Below, piece by piece: positions 42,437-50,875 of a stretch of 64,000 nucleotides of DNA. Position 1 is the stretch's first letter. Every line of letters begins with the position of its first letter. The position numbers and the translations under genes were made by a program. The notes under the pieces were generated by a model. That model searched no databases and was not told the DNA's origin. It was given only the letters and a program-made list of their open reading frames with translations. The DNA comes from Paenibacillaceae bacterium GAS479 (GTDB taxonomy: Bacteria > Bacillota > Bacilli > Paenibacillales > Paenibacillaceae): NCBI GenBank assembly GCA_900105225.1, contig LT629764.1, positions 5,414,501 to 5,478,500 on the forward strand, given 5' to 3'.

Positions 42437-43021
42437 TTAAGAGTCCAACTCGATACCGCGAACTTTGGAGAACACCATCGTATCCTCCAGCCCCCCTTGT
42501 GTGTTGCGACAACTCTGGCGCAGGATGCCCTCCAGGGTGAAGCCGCAGCGACGGGCGACATTAGCGCTCGGCGTATTAAGGCTGTCGCAGCGGATCTCGA
42601 TCCGGTTTGCGGCCAGCTGAGTTGCAGCAAATGCAGAAATGGCTTGGACTGCTTCCGTTATATAACCTTTCCCGGCTTCGCTCGCGCGCACCCAATATCC
42701 AATCTCAAAGCTGCGGTTATCCCAGTTGATCCGATGCAGACCGCTGCTGCCGACCAACCTTCCCGTTTGTTTATCGATGAGCATCAGACGCAGGTTGGAG
42801 CGCTCCTGGAAAGCCAGTGTGGCTTGACGAATATTTACCTCGGATTGTTCCTGAGTCGGAGCGCTTTGCGCCCACGGCATCCACGGCTTCAACTGATCGA
42901 GACTTTCCAGTATCGCTTCATTTACCGCCTGGCCGTCACCGAAGCGCGGAGCTCGAATCAGTAGGCGGCTGCTTTCAAACGAATCATCAAAATCAATCAT
43001 AATCGGACTAATCTCGCTCAT
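42437..43021 (-). CDS. GNAT N-acetyltransferase, RimJ/RimL type
   Basis: This 194-residue protein starts after AGGAGGT. The GNAT core is visible: FESSRLLIRAPRFGDG start, IGYWVRASEAGKGYITEAVQ (acetyl-CoA pyrophosphate-binding loop in the form RASEAGKG) and the terminal NRIEIRCDSLNTPSANVARRCGFTLEG. This is typical of ribosomal-protein Ser/Ala N-acetyltransferase relatives. The true substrate is unknown; such proteins also acetylate small amines or other N-termini. It is transcribed leftward toward degV but about 115 bp away from it. Confidence 0.9.
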   Translation of the reverse strand: MSEISPIMIDFDDSFESSRLLIRAPRFGDGQAVNEAILESLDQLKPWMPWAQSAPTQEQSEVNIRQATLAFQERSNLRLMLIDKQTGRLVGSSGLHRINWDNRSFEIGYWVRASEAGKGYITEAVQAISAFAATQLAANRIEIRCDSLNTPSANVARRCGFTLEGILRQSCRNTQGGLEDTMVFSKVRGIELDS

Positions 43022-43231
43022 CCTATCGACCTCCTAGAAAGAATGTTCCTATCATACCTGATCGTGGAAGTTTCGGATATATAAGTTTTAATCTGGGAAT
43101 ATAACGACTAAACTTGCTGCTTGAGCCAGTCCTTCTTCCGATCATAGGAGTAGTTCCTTTGTGGTTTAATCTCCTTTATAATTATTCATATTGAATAACT
43201 ATATCGACATGAAGAGATTGGAGTGTTCATC

Positions 43232-43795
43232 ATGGGATTAAAACAGAAGCTGACTCTTGTCATCAGACGTGTACGAGGCATCATGAAATTCGGCAGAAGA
43301 GGTTATTCATTTCGCGATGCCCCATCAATCCGCGGCAAGGTGTATGTCAATCATTTTGGCGAGCTGATCATTGGCAAAAGATTTTCTATGGTGGGCAGGC
43401 CCTGGCATAGTCAACTTACGGTCGACAATGGAGCCAAGCTTGAATTCGGCTCCAATGTGTTCATCAATGCGGGCTGCGGCATCGCCGCCACAAAATCAAT
43501 CACGATAGGCAACGATGTGCGCATCGGCCCCCGGACAAGCATCATGGATAGCGATTATCACCGACTGGATGCGGATTCAGATTATAGCGACCTGTCCAAG
43601 CCGGTCACAATCGGCAACAATGTATGGATCGGCACTCGCTGCACGATTCTGGCCGGCGTAACGATTGGCGACGGCGCGGTCATCGCCGCTGGCAGTACCG
43701 TCATTCGCGATATTCCCGCGAATACAGTTGCTGGCGGAACGCCAGCCAAGGTCATTCGCCATTTGAATATTCCAGAGGGCTGGATTAGGGGCTGA
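43232..43795 (+). CDS. hexapeptide-repeat O-acetyltransferase (MaaC/WbbJ type)
   Basis: The start is ATG 43232, 8 bp after TTGGAG (a GTG 9 bp earlier is less likely). The 187-residue protein is a left-handed beta-helix enzyme. Repeats of the [LIV]-G-x4 type run from about residue 60, as in FGSNVFINAGCGIAATKSI, VRIGPRTSIMDSDYH and IGNNVWIGTRCTILAGV. The catalytic histidine is likely in SDYH. It ends with the usual VIAAGSTVIRDIPANTVAGG. It should acetylate a sugar or small alcohol using acetyl-CoA. It stands alone and is followed by a terminator. Confidence 0.88.
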   Translation: MGLKQKLTLVIRRVRGIMKFGRRGYSFRDAPSIRGKVYVNHFGELIIGKRFSMVGRPWHSQLTVDNGAKLEFGSNVFINAGCGIAATKSITIGNDVRIGPRTSIMDSDYHRLDADSDYSDLSKPVTIGNNVWIGTRCTILAGVTIGDGAVIAAGSTVIRDIPANTVAGGTPAKVIRHLNIPEGWIRG

Positions 43796-43886
43796 CTTAT
43801 GGCATTTTCTGAGTAGCTGGGTAGCTGGCCGTTGGAACGCTGCTATTCCTTTATTTTGAGCAGTATACAAAGAGAAGAGGATGTCC

Positions 43887-43936
43887 CAAAAAGATGGGAG
43901 AAGACTGAGCTTAGATCAGTCTTCTCCCATCTTTTC
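43887..43936 (+). terminator. terminator after the acyltransferase gene
   Basis: Perfect 20-bp stem AAAAGATGGGAGAAGACTGA (43889-43908) with its complement at 43916-43935, ending in TTTT. Confidence 0.92.
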
Positions 43937-44010
43937 TGTAAAAGCTACTATTGAATCGCTCCCAACACTAACTAACCAAACTACTCCTCGCATATCAACC
44001 TGGCCATTCA

Positions 44011-44076
44011 TGCGCTAACGAAACTCAGAGAGCTTATTTCCCATCAAACACGGGTTCATGTCAGTTTCGTTACGCA
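44011..44076. repeat. 66-bp inverted-repeat element
   Basis: TGCGCTAACGAAACT (44011-44025) and AGTTTCGTTACGCA (44063-44076) pair over 14 bp with one inserted base. It lies in a gene-free stretch (43937-44218) and resembles small dispersed palindromic repeats of Bacilli. I cannot count genomic copies from here. Confidence 0.5.
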
Positions 44077-44218
44077 TTGAAGTTCATTAGTTCATGAACA
44101 AATGAAGCTTAGAACGCCTACTGATTCAAATCGATTTAGCGCTATCAGTCTTGAATCCGACCTTTTCAAGCATCATCATAAATTCATACTTGAAAAACCA
44201 CCGCAACTTGATCGTGCT

Positions 44219-44483
44219 TTATTGGGCATCAATGAGGATGCCATCTTTAACGATTTCATAACGTTCTAATTTAGTTAGAACTTGTTCAAGGAAATTAACG
44301 TCTGATTTATACTTCCGGGGTAAATTAAGATGTTGCATATATTGTTCATACAATACTGCCGAATGTTGATTTAGTTCTGCTTTTGCCCTGCATATATCTA
44401 ACTTCGCTTTTGAACAATCAGCCCCATCAACATGTTTCAGCAAGGATACCTTCATAGGTTTCAACACTATTAAACGATGTCAT
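44219..44483 (-). pseudogene. small hypothetical gene, apparently frameshifted near its 5' end
   Basis: A good start exists at ATG 44483 with GGGAG 10 bp upstream, giving MTSFNSVETYEGILAETC before a stop. The downstream frame continues from about 44440 as KHVDGADCSKAKLDICRAKA and runs to 44219, ending in ILIDAQ. A one-base change between them would give a protein of roughly 88 residues. The alternative is an intact 82-residue gene from the GTG at 44467, but that has no ribosome binding site. The product looks helical and soluble; I do not recognise it. Confidence 0.4.
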
Positions 44484-44587
44484 CTATTATTCACTCCCGT
44501 TTTACTATCTTCCACTATTTAGTAGTGTAACTATAGTGATATACTTAACGAATGTCCAGGAAAATCCATTTCTTTAAGGAGGCTTTT

Positions 44588-45370
44588 ATGATTAAAGATG
44601 AGTGGTTTACCGTACAACGTATCGATGACAATACATATGCAATTAGTGAATACGGACATTGGGAGAAGGTACATTCATTTTTATTGTTGGGTAGCAAGAG
44701 AGCTGTACTAATTGATACAGGTCTTGGGATTGATAACATTAAGAGAATAACAGATCAGCTGACAAGCTTACCTATCGAAGTTGTTACAACCCATGTGCAT
44801 ACTGACCATATTGGAAGCCACGCTGAATTCGATCGTATCTTTGTCCATAAAGGAGATGAAGAGTGGTTAGTTAACGGAATTAAAGGCTTAACCATAGAGC
44901 AAATCAGAAAAGATATTAGAAGAGATATAACGTTGCCTACTCCAAAATCTTTTCATCCTGATACATACCAACCCTTTCAAGGGAAGCCGACAGGTCTGTT
45001 GGATGATAGTGATGTAATTGACTTGGGCAATAGGAAATTAATTATTTATCATACTCCTGGACATTCACCGGGACATATTTCTGTTTTTGATGAGACAAAT
45101 GGTTATTTATTCACTGGGGATCTGCTTTATGATGAAACACCAGTATTTTCTTTTTATCCTTCGACAAGCCCTGTTGATTTGGTAAAATCTTTAGCAAGAA
45201 TTGCTGACATACCCGATGTCAAAATGATATACGGTTCTCATAATACATTAGGATTAACCCCTGCCATTTTAGATGAAGTGAAACATGCCGTTAAATATAT
45301 GAGGGATAATGACCTCATTAAGTTTGGAACAGGAATTATTCAATTCAACGGTTTTAGCGTTCAGTTTTAA
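44588..45370 (+). CDS. MBL-fold metallo-hydrolase
   Basis: I chose ATG 44588, 5 bp after AAGGAGG, not the upstream in-frame start at 44552. The 260-residue protein has the metallo-beta-lactamase metal motif THVHTDHIG (H-x-H-x-D-H), a third ligand His in YHTPGHSPGHI, an Asp in LFTGDLLYD and a final His in IYGSHN. These are the five sites of the glyoxalase II/beta-lactamase-fold hydrolases. The substrate is not deducible. It is more AT-rich than the host core. The CPBP gene follows after 30 bp on the same strand. Confidence 0.88.
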   Translation: MIKDEWFTVQRIDDNTYAISEYGHWEKVHSFLLLGSKRAVLIDTGLGIDNIKRITDQLTSLPIEVVTTHVHTDHIGSHAEFDRIFVHKGDEEWLVNGIKGLTIEQIRKDIRRDITLPTPKSFHPDTYQPFQGKPTGLLDDSDVIDLGNRKLIIYHTPGHSPGHISVFDETNGYLFTGDLLYDETPVFSFYPSTSPVDLVKSLARIADIPDVKMIYGSHNTLGLTPAILDEVKHAVKYMRDNDLIKFGTGIIQFNGFSVQF

Positions 45371-45399
45371 TACTATTGTTTTACTATTGTTAAACTAGG

Positions 45400-46059
45400 A
45401 TGAAGGGGAATATTACAAAAATGACCATGGAACAAAAAAGACCGTTACTTGAAATGATAGCTCTTATACTACTCATGATAGGGGGCATGTTGTTGGCTCC
45501 CCAACTAAAAACATTATTTTCATTGTTGCCCATTGTTTATTTTCTCGTGGAGAGAAGGGTGAGAAAAAGAGAGAGAGAGGAAATCGGTTTCAAATTTAAG
45601 AGTATTTCGAGGGATTTCAAGGAAGTCTGGTATTTCGTATTTATTGTTGGTTTCGTCCTACAATTGTTCTACCTTTACGTTTTTAAAAACTATTTCCCAG
45701 AAGTCATGATACACGTACAAGAGCGTGCTTCCTTTATTCAATCCTTCGATGGAAAACTATTAATCAGCCTGCTTGTACTAGCTTTAGGCGAAGAGATTGT
45801 ATTTAGAGGATTAATTCAAGGGAGATTACAATGGATTGTGAAACCATTGCCCGCCATTCTTATTTCTTCATTCATTTTTGCACTGATGCATATAACATCT
45901 GGGAACCTGTTAGTTACAAGTTTGGATCTGACAACTGTATTTATTGACAGTGTGTTTTTTGGCATTATCTTTTATAAAACGAAAAATATTTATGTTTCGT
46001 GGTTAGCCCATGCCATCGCTAATATTGTTGCGGCATACTCACTGCTACATTTTATTTGA
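45400..46059 (+). CDS. CPBP family intramembrane metalloprotease (Abi-like)
   Basis: This 219-residue membrane protein has about six helices. The CPBP motifs are present: GEEIVFRG (EExxxR), ALMH in the next helix and HAIANI. These catalytic residues are the same as in Rce1-type prenyl-protein proteases. In Firmicutes the family handles bacteriocin self-immunity or protein maturation. The start is not certain: ATG 45400 has a weak site, and ATG 45424 (MTMEQKR), 10-15 bp after GAAGGGGAA, is possible. The gene follows the MBL hydrolase gene closely and is terminated by a hairpin. Confidence 0.85.
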   Translation: MKGNITKMTMEQKRPLLEMIALILLMIGGMLLAPQLKTLFSLLPIVYFLVERRVRKREREEIGFKFKSISRDFKEVWYFVFIVGFVLQLFYLYVFKNYFPEVMIHVQERASFIQSFDGKLLISLLVLALGEEIVFRGLIQGRLQWIVKPLPAILISSFIFALMHITSGNLLVTSLDLTTVFIDSVFFGIIFYKTKNIYVSWLAHAIANIVAAYSLLHFI

Positions 46060-46097
46060 AGATATTCGTAAATCTTCTTGATTTCATCGACCATAAG

Positions 46098-46128
46098 AAA
46101 ACCGCCTTCGTGAAAAGGCGGTTCATTG
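46098..46128 (+). terminator. terminator after the CPBP gene
   Basis: AACCGCCTT and AAGGCGGTT (46100-46108 / 46115-46123) form the stem. The T tract is short. Confidence 0.8.
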
Positions 46129-46143
46129 AGCTATTGTGTCCCG

Positions 46144-46302
46144 TTAGGATTCCTGTAGAGCGTTAATTTTGTGCTTTGCACAAAAACGAGCTCCTTCGGT
46201 AAGATGGGATAGTCACGGGTTATAGCCCTTTAGCCATCTTAAGGAGGTCACTCTATCTTGAAGTTTAAAGCTCAAGTTAAATCGCTTCCTGTTTTTTCAT
46301 AA
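46144..46302 (+). other. structured leader with ribosome binding site and truncated ORF (possible IS transposase 5' remnant)
   Basis: TAAGATGG (46200-46207) and CCATCTTA (46234-46241) form an outer stem around an inner GGG-TTATAG-CCC hairpin, immediately before AAGGAGGT (46241-46248). A TTG at 46258 opens a 14-codon frame (MKFKAQVKSLPVFS) that stops inside the 3' end of the convergent permease gene. A second IR (TTTTGTGC/GCACAAAA) lies upstream. The layout of an RBS beside a hairpin is typical of insertion-sequence leaders, but I do not recognise the family. Confidence 0.35.
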
Positions 46303-47029
46303 TATACGTTGACAATAACATAAACACGATCACATAGGCAGCTAATATAAGGGCGCCATTCCAGTCTATTGCCGTTCCACCAACCAGATTCCAAGCACCA
46401 TGCCCCAATTGGTAGGTCGGTGTGAATTCAGCAATTGTTTGCATTGTACTAGACATAGAAGCTGACGGAAACCAAAGACCACCCAAAATTGAAAGCCCCA
46501 TGTATACCATTAGCGCAAGAACCTGGACCGCATCAGCATTTTTGATTGAACCAAGCAACGTGCCTAACGCCATGAACGAGAATCCGCCAATCCAGATCCA
46601 AAGCCCACTTTCTATCCAAACCGTAGAAGATAAATGAACTCCTTTACCAAATCCGCCAATAATAAACATCAATAAAACAATAGCTAAGTTAATCAAGCCT
46701 TGCGCCACCACTTTAGAAAGGATGTATGATCCAGAAGGGAGCGGTGTAATTTTAAGCATGCGGATCCAGCCTTGTGAACGCTCTTTAGAAATTCTTTGAG
46801 CAAACGAAGTTAAACCTGCACCTACCACACCGTAAACCGTCATCGACATTAGATAATAAGTAGCCCAATCCGTACCATTTATTTTCGCACCACTATCCAT
46901 TGTACTGGTAAAAAGAAAAAAGAAGGCAACCGGCATAACCACCGAGAAAAAAACAAACCGTTTATTCCGTATCGTCCTCACAAGCTCCGCTTTACACTGG
47001 GCTATTGTCGCATTAAGTTTTGCATTCAC
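46277..47029 (-). CDS. ABC-2 type exporter permease (YvfS-like)
   Basis: This 250-residue membrane protein has a GTG start 9 bp after AGGAGC. It has about six helices, with IRNKRFVFFSVVMPVAFFFLF at the first helix, the ABC-2 motif ISKERSQGWIRMLKITPLP in the cytoplasmic loop and LLGSIKNADAVQVLALMVYMG. This matches the YvfS-type half of Bacillus two-gene exporters. Its start lies 1 bp after the ATPase gene's stop, so translation is likely coupled. The substrate is unknown; related pairs export antibiotics or peptides and are often next to a two-component system, which is absent here. Confidence 0.88.
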   Translation of the reverse strand: MNAKLNATIAQCKAELVRTIRNKRFVFFSVVMPVAFFFLFTSTMDSGAKINGTDWATYYLMSMTVYGVVGAGLTSFAQRISKERSQGWIRMLKITPLPSGSYILSKVVAQGLINLAIVLLMFIIGGFGKGVHLSSTVWIESGLWIWIGGFSFMALGTLLGSIKNADAVQVLALMVYMGLSILGGLWFPSASMSSTMQTIAEFTPTYQLGHGAWNLVGGTAIDWNGALILAAYVIVFMLLSTYIMKKQEAI

Positions 47030-47030
47030 C

Positions 47031-47942
47031 CTAAACCGCTCCTTTTAATTCATTTGTATTTTGAACGAGTGTTTGGAAGGCATCTTCCAGACCACCGCTT
47101 TTAATTTCAATATCACACATGTCGATATTCTTTTCTATTAGAGCAACAATCAATCGATCCGTATCACTGCTTGCGAGCTTAACTCTGCGTCCACTCCACT
47201 CCACGTTCGCAACTCCCGGAACAGCTCGCAAAGTTTCTGTTGTAACAGATGCTCCAGCTGTAAACGAGATGACGCGCCCTGTTGTTCCAGCTTTAATCTC
47301 ACTCGGCGTACCATCTGCCACTAGCTTCCCGTTATTGATGACGACAATGCGATCGGCTACATTGTCCGCTTCATCTAAATAATGGGTCGTTAATACAACC
47401 GTCCGACCTCTCGCTGCCATTGTCCGAATCGTTTCCCAAAAAAGCTGACGCGAAGTAATATCCATCCCCACCGTAGGCTCATCAAGAAAAATAATTTCTG
47501 GATCTCCTGCAACTGCTAATGCGAATCCTAATCTGCGTTGCTGCCCACCCGATAACGATACCGCCATTTTATTCTTGTCTGTTTCCAATCCAGAGATATG
47601 GAGCAGTTGCTCCAGCGAAAGTGGGTTGGAATAATAATTACGAAATAAGTTAATCGTCTCCGCAACCTTCAAATTATCGATTACACTTACATCCTGCAGC
47701 ATCGCGCCAATTCGATTGCGCACTTTAATATCACGCGGATCTTCTCCGAGCAACTTGACCTTCCCGCTTGTCGGAAGCTGCAAACCAAGAATCATCGATA
47801 TAGTTGTTGTCTTTCCTGCTCCATTGGGACCAAGCAGCGCCACTACTGTTCCACTTTCCACATTCAATGACAAATCATCAACCGCCCTTTTTCCTTTATA
47901 TTCCTTTGTTACATGTTCCAATTGAATGGCTAGTTTTTTCAT
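47031..47942 (-). CDS. ABC-2 type exporter ATP-binding protein (YvfR-like)
   Basis: I chose ATG 47942 (MKKLAIQLEHV), 10 bp after GGAGG; the ATG 9 bp earlier is too close to that site. The 303-residue protein has Walker A GPNGAGKTTT, signature LSGGQQRR, Walker B IIFLDEPTVGMD and switch His in TTHYLDEAD. The C-terminal ~80 residues are the usual accessory domain of DrrA/YvfR-type ATPases. It forms an exporter with the following permease. Resistance to an antibiotic or export of a peptide or lipid is the usual role in the family. Confidence 0.92.
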   Translation of the reverse strand: MKKLAIQLEHVTKEYKGKRAVDDLSLNVESGTVVALLGPNGAGKTTTISMILGLQLPTSGKVKLLGEDPRDIKVRNRIGAMLQDVSVIDNLKVAETINLFRNYYSNPLSLEQLLHISGLETDKNKMAVSLSGGQQRRLGFALAVAGDPEIIFLDEPTVGMDITSRQLFWETIRTMAARGRTVVLTTHYLDEADNVADRIVVINNGKLVADGTPSEIKAGTTGRVISFTAGASVTTETLRAVPGVANVEWSGRRVKLASSDTDRLIVALIEKNIDMCDIEIKSGGLEDAFQTLVQNTNELKGAV

Positions 47943-48062
47943 AAATTTCATTCCTCCTGTGATTTTGTTGTCTTCTTTTGTCTATACACATCATACGGCA
48001 CCGATCGTATGTTTATAACTGGCTTCCACCACGCTCTACTGCCCGTTAGCTTAATATGAAAT

Positions 48063-48488
48063 TTATTTTTTACGTAGAAACTCTGCCTCTTGTATACTTT
48101 CTTTTAGCCAGATAGGAGCCATTGGACTATTCAGTATTTCAACAGTTGTCATCCAATACACAGCATCAACTTCATCTGGACTCTTAACATAAGATTCACC
48201 CTTGTCAAACTCGCAAAGGAAAACAATATCAATAACTTCACTACCATTGTCTAATATAAACGAGGTGTTTCTAACAAATTTAATCTTATCTTTTACCTTT
48301 ACTCCCACCTCTTCAAAGAGTTCTCTTTTGAGGGTTCTTTCTAATATATCTTTGGTGTTCCCCTCATTTTTAACTGTACCTCCAACAAGAGAAAGAAGTC
48401 CCCCAGCGTGTTCCTCTTTCATACTGCGTCCAATTATTAGCCACTTATCCTCTTGAAAAACAGCTCCTTCTACATTTACGTAAAACAT
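48063..48488 (-). CDS. NUDIX hydrolase
   Basis: This 141-residue protein has the Nudix box in the form GGTVKNEG...RELFEEVGV, with the REx2EExG core intact but a spacer several residues longer than the standard G-x5-E-x7-REUxEE. It should cleave nucleoside diphosphates linked to another moiety; the substrate is unknown. The lengthened spacer may alter metal geometry or simply shift the first Glu. It lies between the ABC exporter and a broken hydrolase gene. A poor ribosome binding site is visible upstream. Confidence 0.82.
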   Translation of the reverse strand: MFYVNVEGAVFQEDKWLIIGRSMKEEHAGGLLSLVGGTVKNEGNTKDILERTLKRELFEEVGVKVKDKIKFVRNTSFILDNGSEVIDIVFLCEFDKGESYVKSPDEVDAVYWMTTVEILNSPMAPIWLKESIQEAEFLRKK

Positions 48489-48840
48489 TGGTAGTACCCC
48501 TTATTTTCCGTTTTATAGTCAACTTCGCTTAGAAAGATGGCATATCCTTCTTTACTAACCAGTTAGCTTAATGAGGCCACGACTCTAGCAACCTTATTTA
48601 CCAGCGATGGTCGGATACTCGGGAGATGCTGGAGCCATTAAAAAAGCGAATACCTGAGTTAGAAATGGAGTTCGACCCTTATCAGATTAGACTCTATTTA
48701 CGTTAGCGGAATAAAGGATTTATCTTGGTAGTTGTAGAATTTACTAGCGCTATGTGAACCGAGGTAAGAACTTGTATTTTCTTTCTATTATATACCAGCC
48801 TTTTTAGTAATTCATGAAACATAAAAAGGAGTTGGCATGT
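48489..48840. other. intergenic stretch with a short coding-like fragment
   Basis: Around 48615-48706 a plus-strand frame reads TREMLEPLKKRIPELEMEFD and on to a stop after YQIRLYLR. It has amino-acid composition typical of a real protein, but no start or upstream part. It is probably the tail of a lost gene. The rest shows nothing beyond the ribosome binding site AAGGAG before 48841. Confidence 0.3.
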
Positions 48841-50008
48841 ATGAAGCTTAGGCAAGGCACACCGGAAGAAGCAGGACTGTCCTCGAAGAAGATTTTTCGC
48901 ATGGAGAAAATGGTAGAAGAATGGGCGAATAATAAAGTATAAAGTATTTCAAGCTTTTATCATCGTCGTAGCTCGTAAGGGTATTACCGTTAGCCATCAA
49001 GCTTACGGTGCCGCATCCCCAGGCGCAGAAGCGGCTCCACTATCGAGGAATACGATTTTCCCGCTCGCGTCGATTTCAAAACCGATTACGGCTACAGCGG
49101 CCATGATATTGGTTGAACGGGGATTACTCTGCTTAAGCTTTCCAGTGTCGTACTACATCCCGGAATTTGTAGGAGAAGGCAAACATAAAGTGCTTGTTCA
49201 TCATTTGATGACACATACATCCGGACTCCGAAATATGGATGTCGCTGAGCATTCCAAAAAAATAGAAGGAAGAATCGACATCCCTCCAGCAGATGAAACC
49301 CAGCACCCTGCCATTCACCAAAGATTGTTTCTCGGTTATGACACGCCATTATGGAAGCCACCCGGAACGGAGATGTCTTACTGCGGCTATGGAGTGGAAC
49401 TTCTTGGTGAAATTGTTCGAAGAAAAAGCGGTCAATCGCTTGAACAGTTTTGCAGGGAAAATATATTCAACCCGATGGAAATGGACGATACGTACTTTAT
49501 CGTTCCAGAATCGGTGCATAACAATGTTATAAGGCGAGCGGAGGATGTACCGGGAGGGAAATGGTTCCATACACCGGAAGCGCTGACATTGCCGTCTGCG
49601 GCGGGTGGTGCATATTCCACCGCACTTGACATTGCTAAATTCGGACAGTTGTTTCTGAACAAGGGCAAATACGGAGAGGAGCGGATTTTGAGCTCCGCTG
49701 CCGTCAATGAAATGACACGCGACCAAATCCCTCATGTATCTTCAACTTATGGATCGCAATTTTTTATCGATGCTTCTTATGGCTATTGCTGGCCGGTTAA
49801 CGGCAACAAAAAAGATAGTGGTGACTTGTTTTCACCGAAAGCTATTGTTTGCGGGGGAGGAGGCGGAGTCAATATAACGGTTGACCCACACTATGAAACC
49901 GTCCAAGTTATCTTTTCTGTGGAAAGCAACATAAACGATGGGCATGATGTTTGGTTCCCTTGTATGAATTTATTCAATAATACCGTTATAGCTGCGATTG
50001 AAGATTGA
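48841..50008 (+). pseudogene. beta-lactamase-family serine hydrolase broken by a 7-bp tandem duplication
   Basis: The gene starts well (ATG 48841 after AAGGAG) as MKLRQGTPEEAGLSSKKIFR and reaches NNKV, then TAA. The cause is visible: AAAGTAT is repeated directly (AAAGTATAAAGTATTTC), adding 7 bp. Removing one copy joins it to FQAFIIVVARKG and the active-site tetrad SISK, then the long frame from 49103 with HTSGL and a YCG in place of the usual Y-x-N, to the end at 50008. The remaining frame has no start codon before SISK, so any protein begun at 49103 lacks the nucleophile. The intact product would be ~386 residues, cell-wall or ester-directed. Confidence 0.85.
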
Positions 50009-50061
50009 GGCTGCATTATTATATAAGGCTGTCCGAAGCAAGCTATCAGTTGGAATAGCTC

Positions 50062-50095
50062 AACGAGGCTGCCGTTTCTTAACGGCAGCCTCGTT
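50062..50095. terminator. bidirectional terminator between convergent genes
   Basis: AACGAGGCTGCCGTT (50062-50076) and AACGGCAGCCTCGTT (50081-50095) form a perfect 15-bp stem between the hydrolase pseudogene and the VOC gene. Confidence 0.88.
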
Positions 50096-50180
50096 CTGGT
50101 GATTGTTAAGTTATAGTTCCCCGTTAGCTTGACAGTTCCACCATCGAATTTGTCAGTCTCATTCATCCAGTTTGCAGCTC

Positions 50181-50588
50181 TTATTTCGGGTCTTGCCAAA
50201 TATGAAACCTATTGCCATCTGGATCTTCAAACCAAAACTTCAAACCACAGCCCCCAAAATCTTCAATAGGCTCAACGGAAGCTCCGCTGCCAGTTAAAGA
50301 CTGATGAAATTTGACAATATCCTCTGTTTCAAAAGTAAATGGTGATATTACAGCTCCATCGCCTCCTATGAAATTCGAAGTTTGCCCTGGAGATCTGGAA
50401 AGGAATAACCACATCCCACTGCCAAGTAACATGATCTCGCTTCCAGGTCTCACCCTGCTTAATCCCAAATGTTTTTCATACCACTCCGCTGCCTTTTGAG
50501 GATCAGCAACTGGAATGTAAATACAATTGACCGCTTTCAAAAGCGGTTCCTTGATTTTTTCTTTTACTGTTTGTTCCTTTTCACTCAT
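50181..50588 (-). CDS. VOC (glyoxalase/bleomycin-resistance/dioxygenase) superfamily protein
   Basis: This 135-residue protein has the two beta-alpha-beta-beta-beta modules of the VOC fold: NCIYIPVADPQKAAEWYEKH at the N-terminus and FEDPDGNRFHIWQD near the C-terminus. The second motif has the Glu/His pattern seen in glyoxalase-like metal sites, but not all metal ligands can be identified. An N-terminal charged extension of about 17 residues precedes the fold. The substrate is unknown. It lies downstream of the truncated fragment beside IS256 copy 2. Confidence 0.82.
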   Translation of the reverse strand: MSEKEQTVKEKIKEPLLKAVNCIYIPVADPQKAAEWYEKHLGLSRVRPGSEIMLLGSGMWLFLSRSPGQTSNFIGGDGAVISPFTFETEDIVKFHQSLTGSGASVEPIEDFGGCGLKFWFEDPDGNRFHIWQDPK

Positions 50589-50652
50589 TTTCGCTCCCTC
50601 TTTTCATTTGCATATTAATTGACAATATTCCACAGATTGAACCTGACTCCTT

Positions 50653-50871
50653 CTATTTCGTTCCAAAGTTCTCCGTTAGATCAGTTTTAGATTTTTCAAG
50701 TTCAGCTGTGTAAAAATTATTGGCAGCATGCTGCTCTGCAAAGGAAAGGACCTTACCATTATTGGAATAGGATGAAATGTGACATAGCCTTCTAAATTGC
50801 AAGAAATGGACATCTTGCATTTCATTTGCACCGAATCCAGAGATCCCGTTCTGAAGCAACATATCTTTCAC
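50653..50871 (-). CDS. short unrecognised ORF, possible fragment cut by IS256 copy 2
   Basis: A 72-codon frame starts five bases from the insertion sequence end and reads MQDVHFLQFRRLCHISSYSN and on to a hydrophilic tail. Its composition looks like a real soluble protein, but there is no ribosome binding site inside the element boundary. It may be the C-terminal part of a gene interrupted by the insertion, or a chance frame. Confidence 0.3.
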   Translation of the reverse strand: MKDMLLQNGISGFGANEMQDVHFLQFRRLCHISSYSNNGKVLSFAEQHAANNFYTAELEKSKTDLTENFGTK

Positions 50872-50875
50872 TTAC

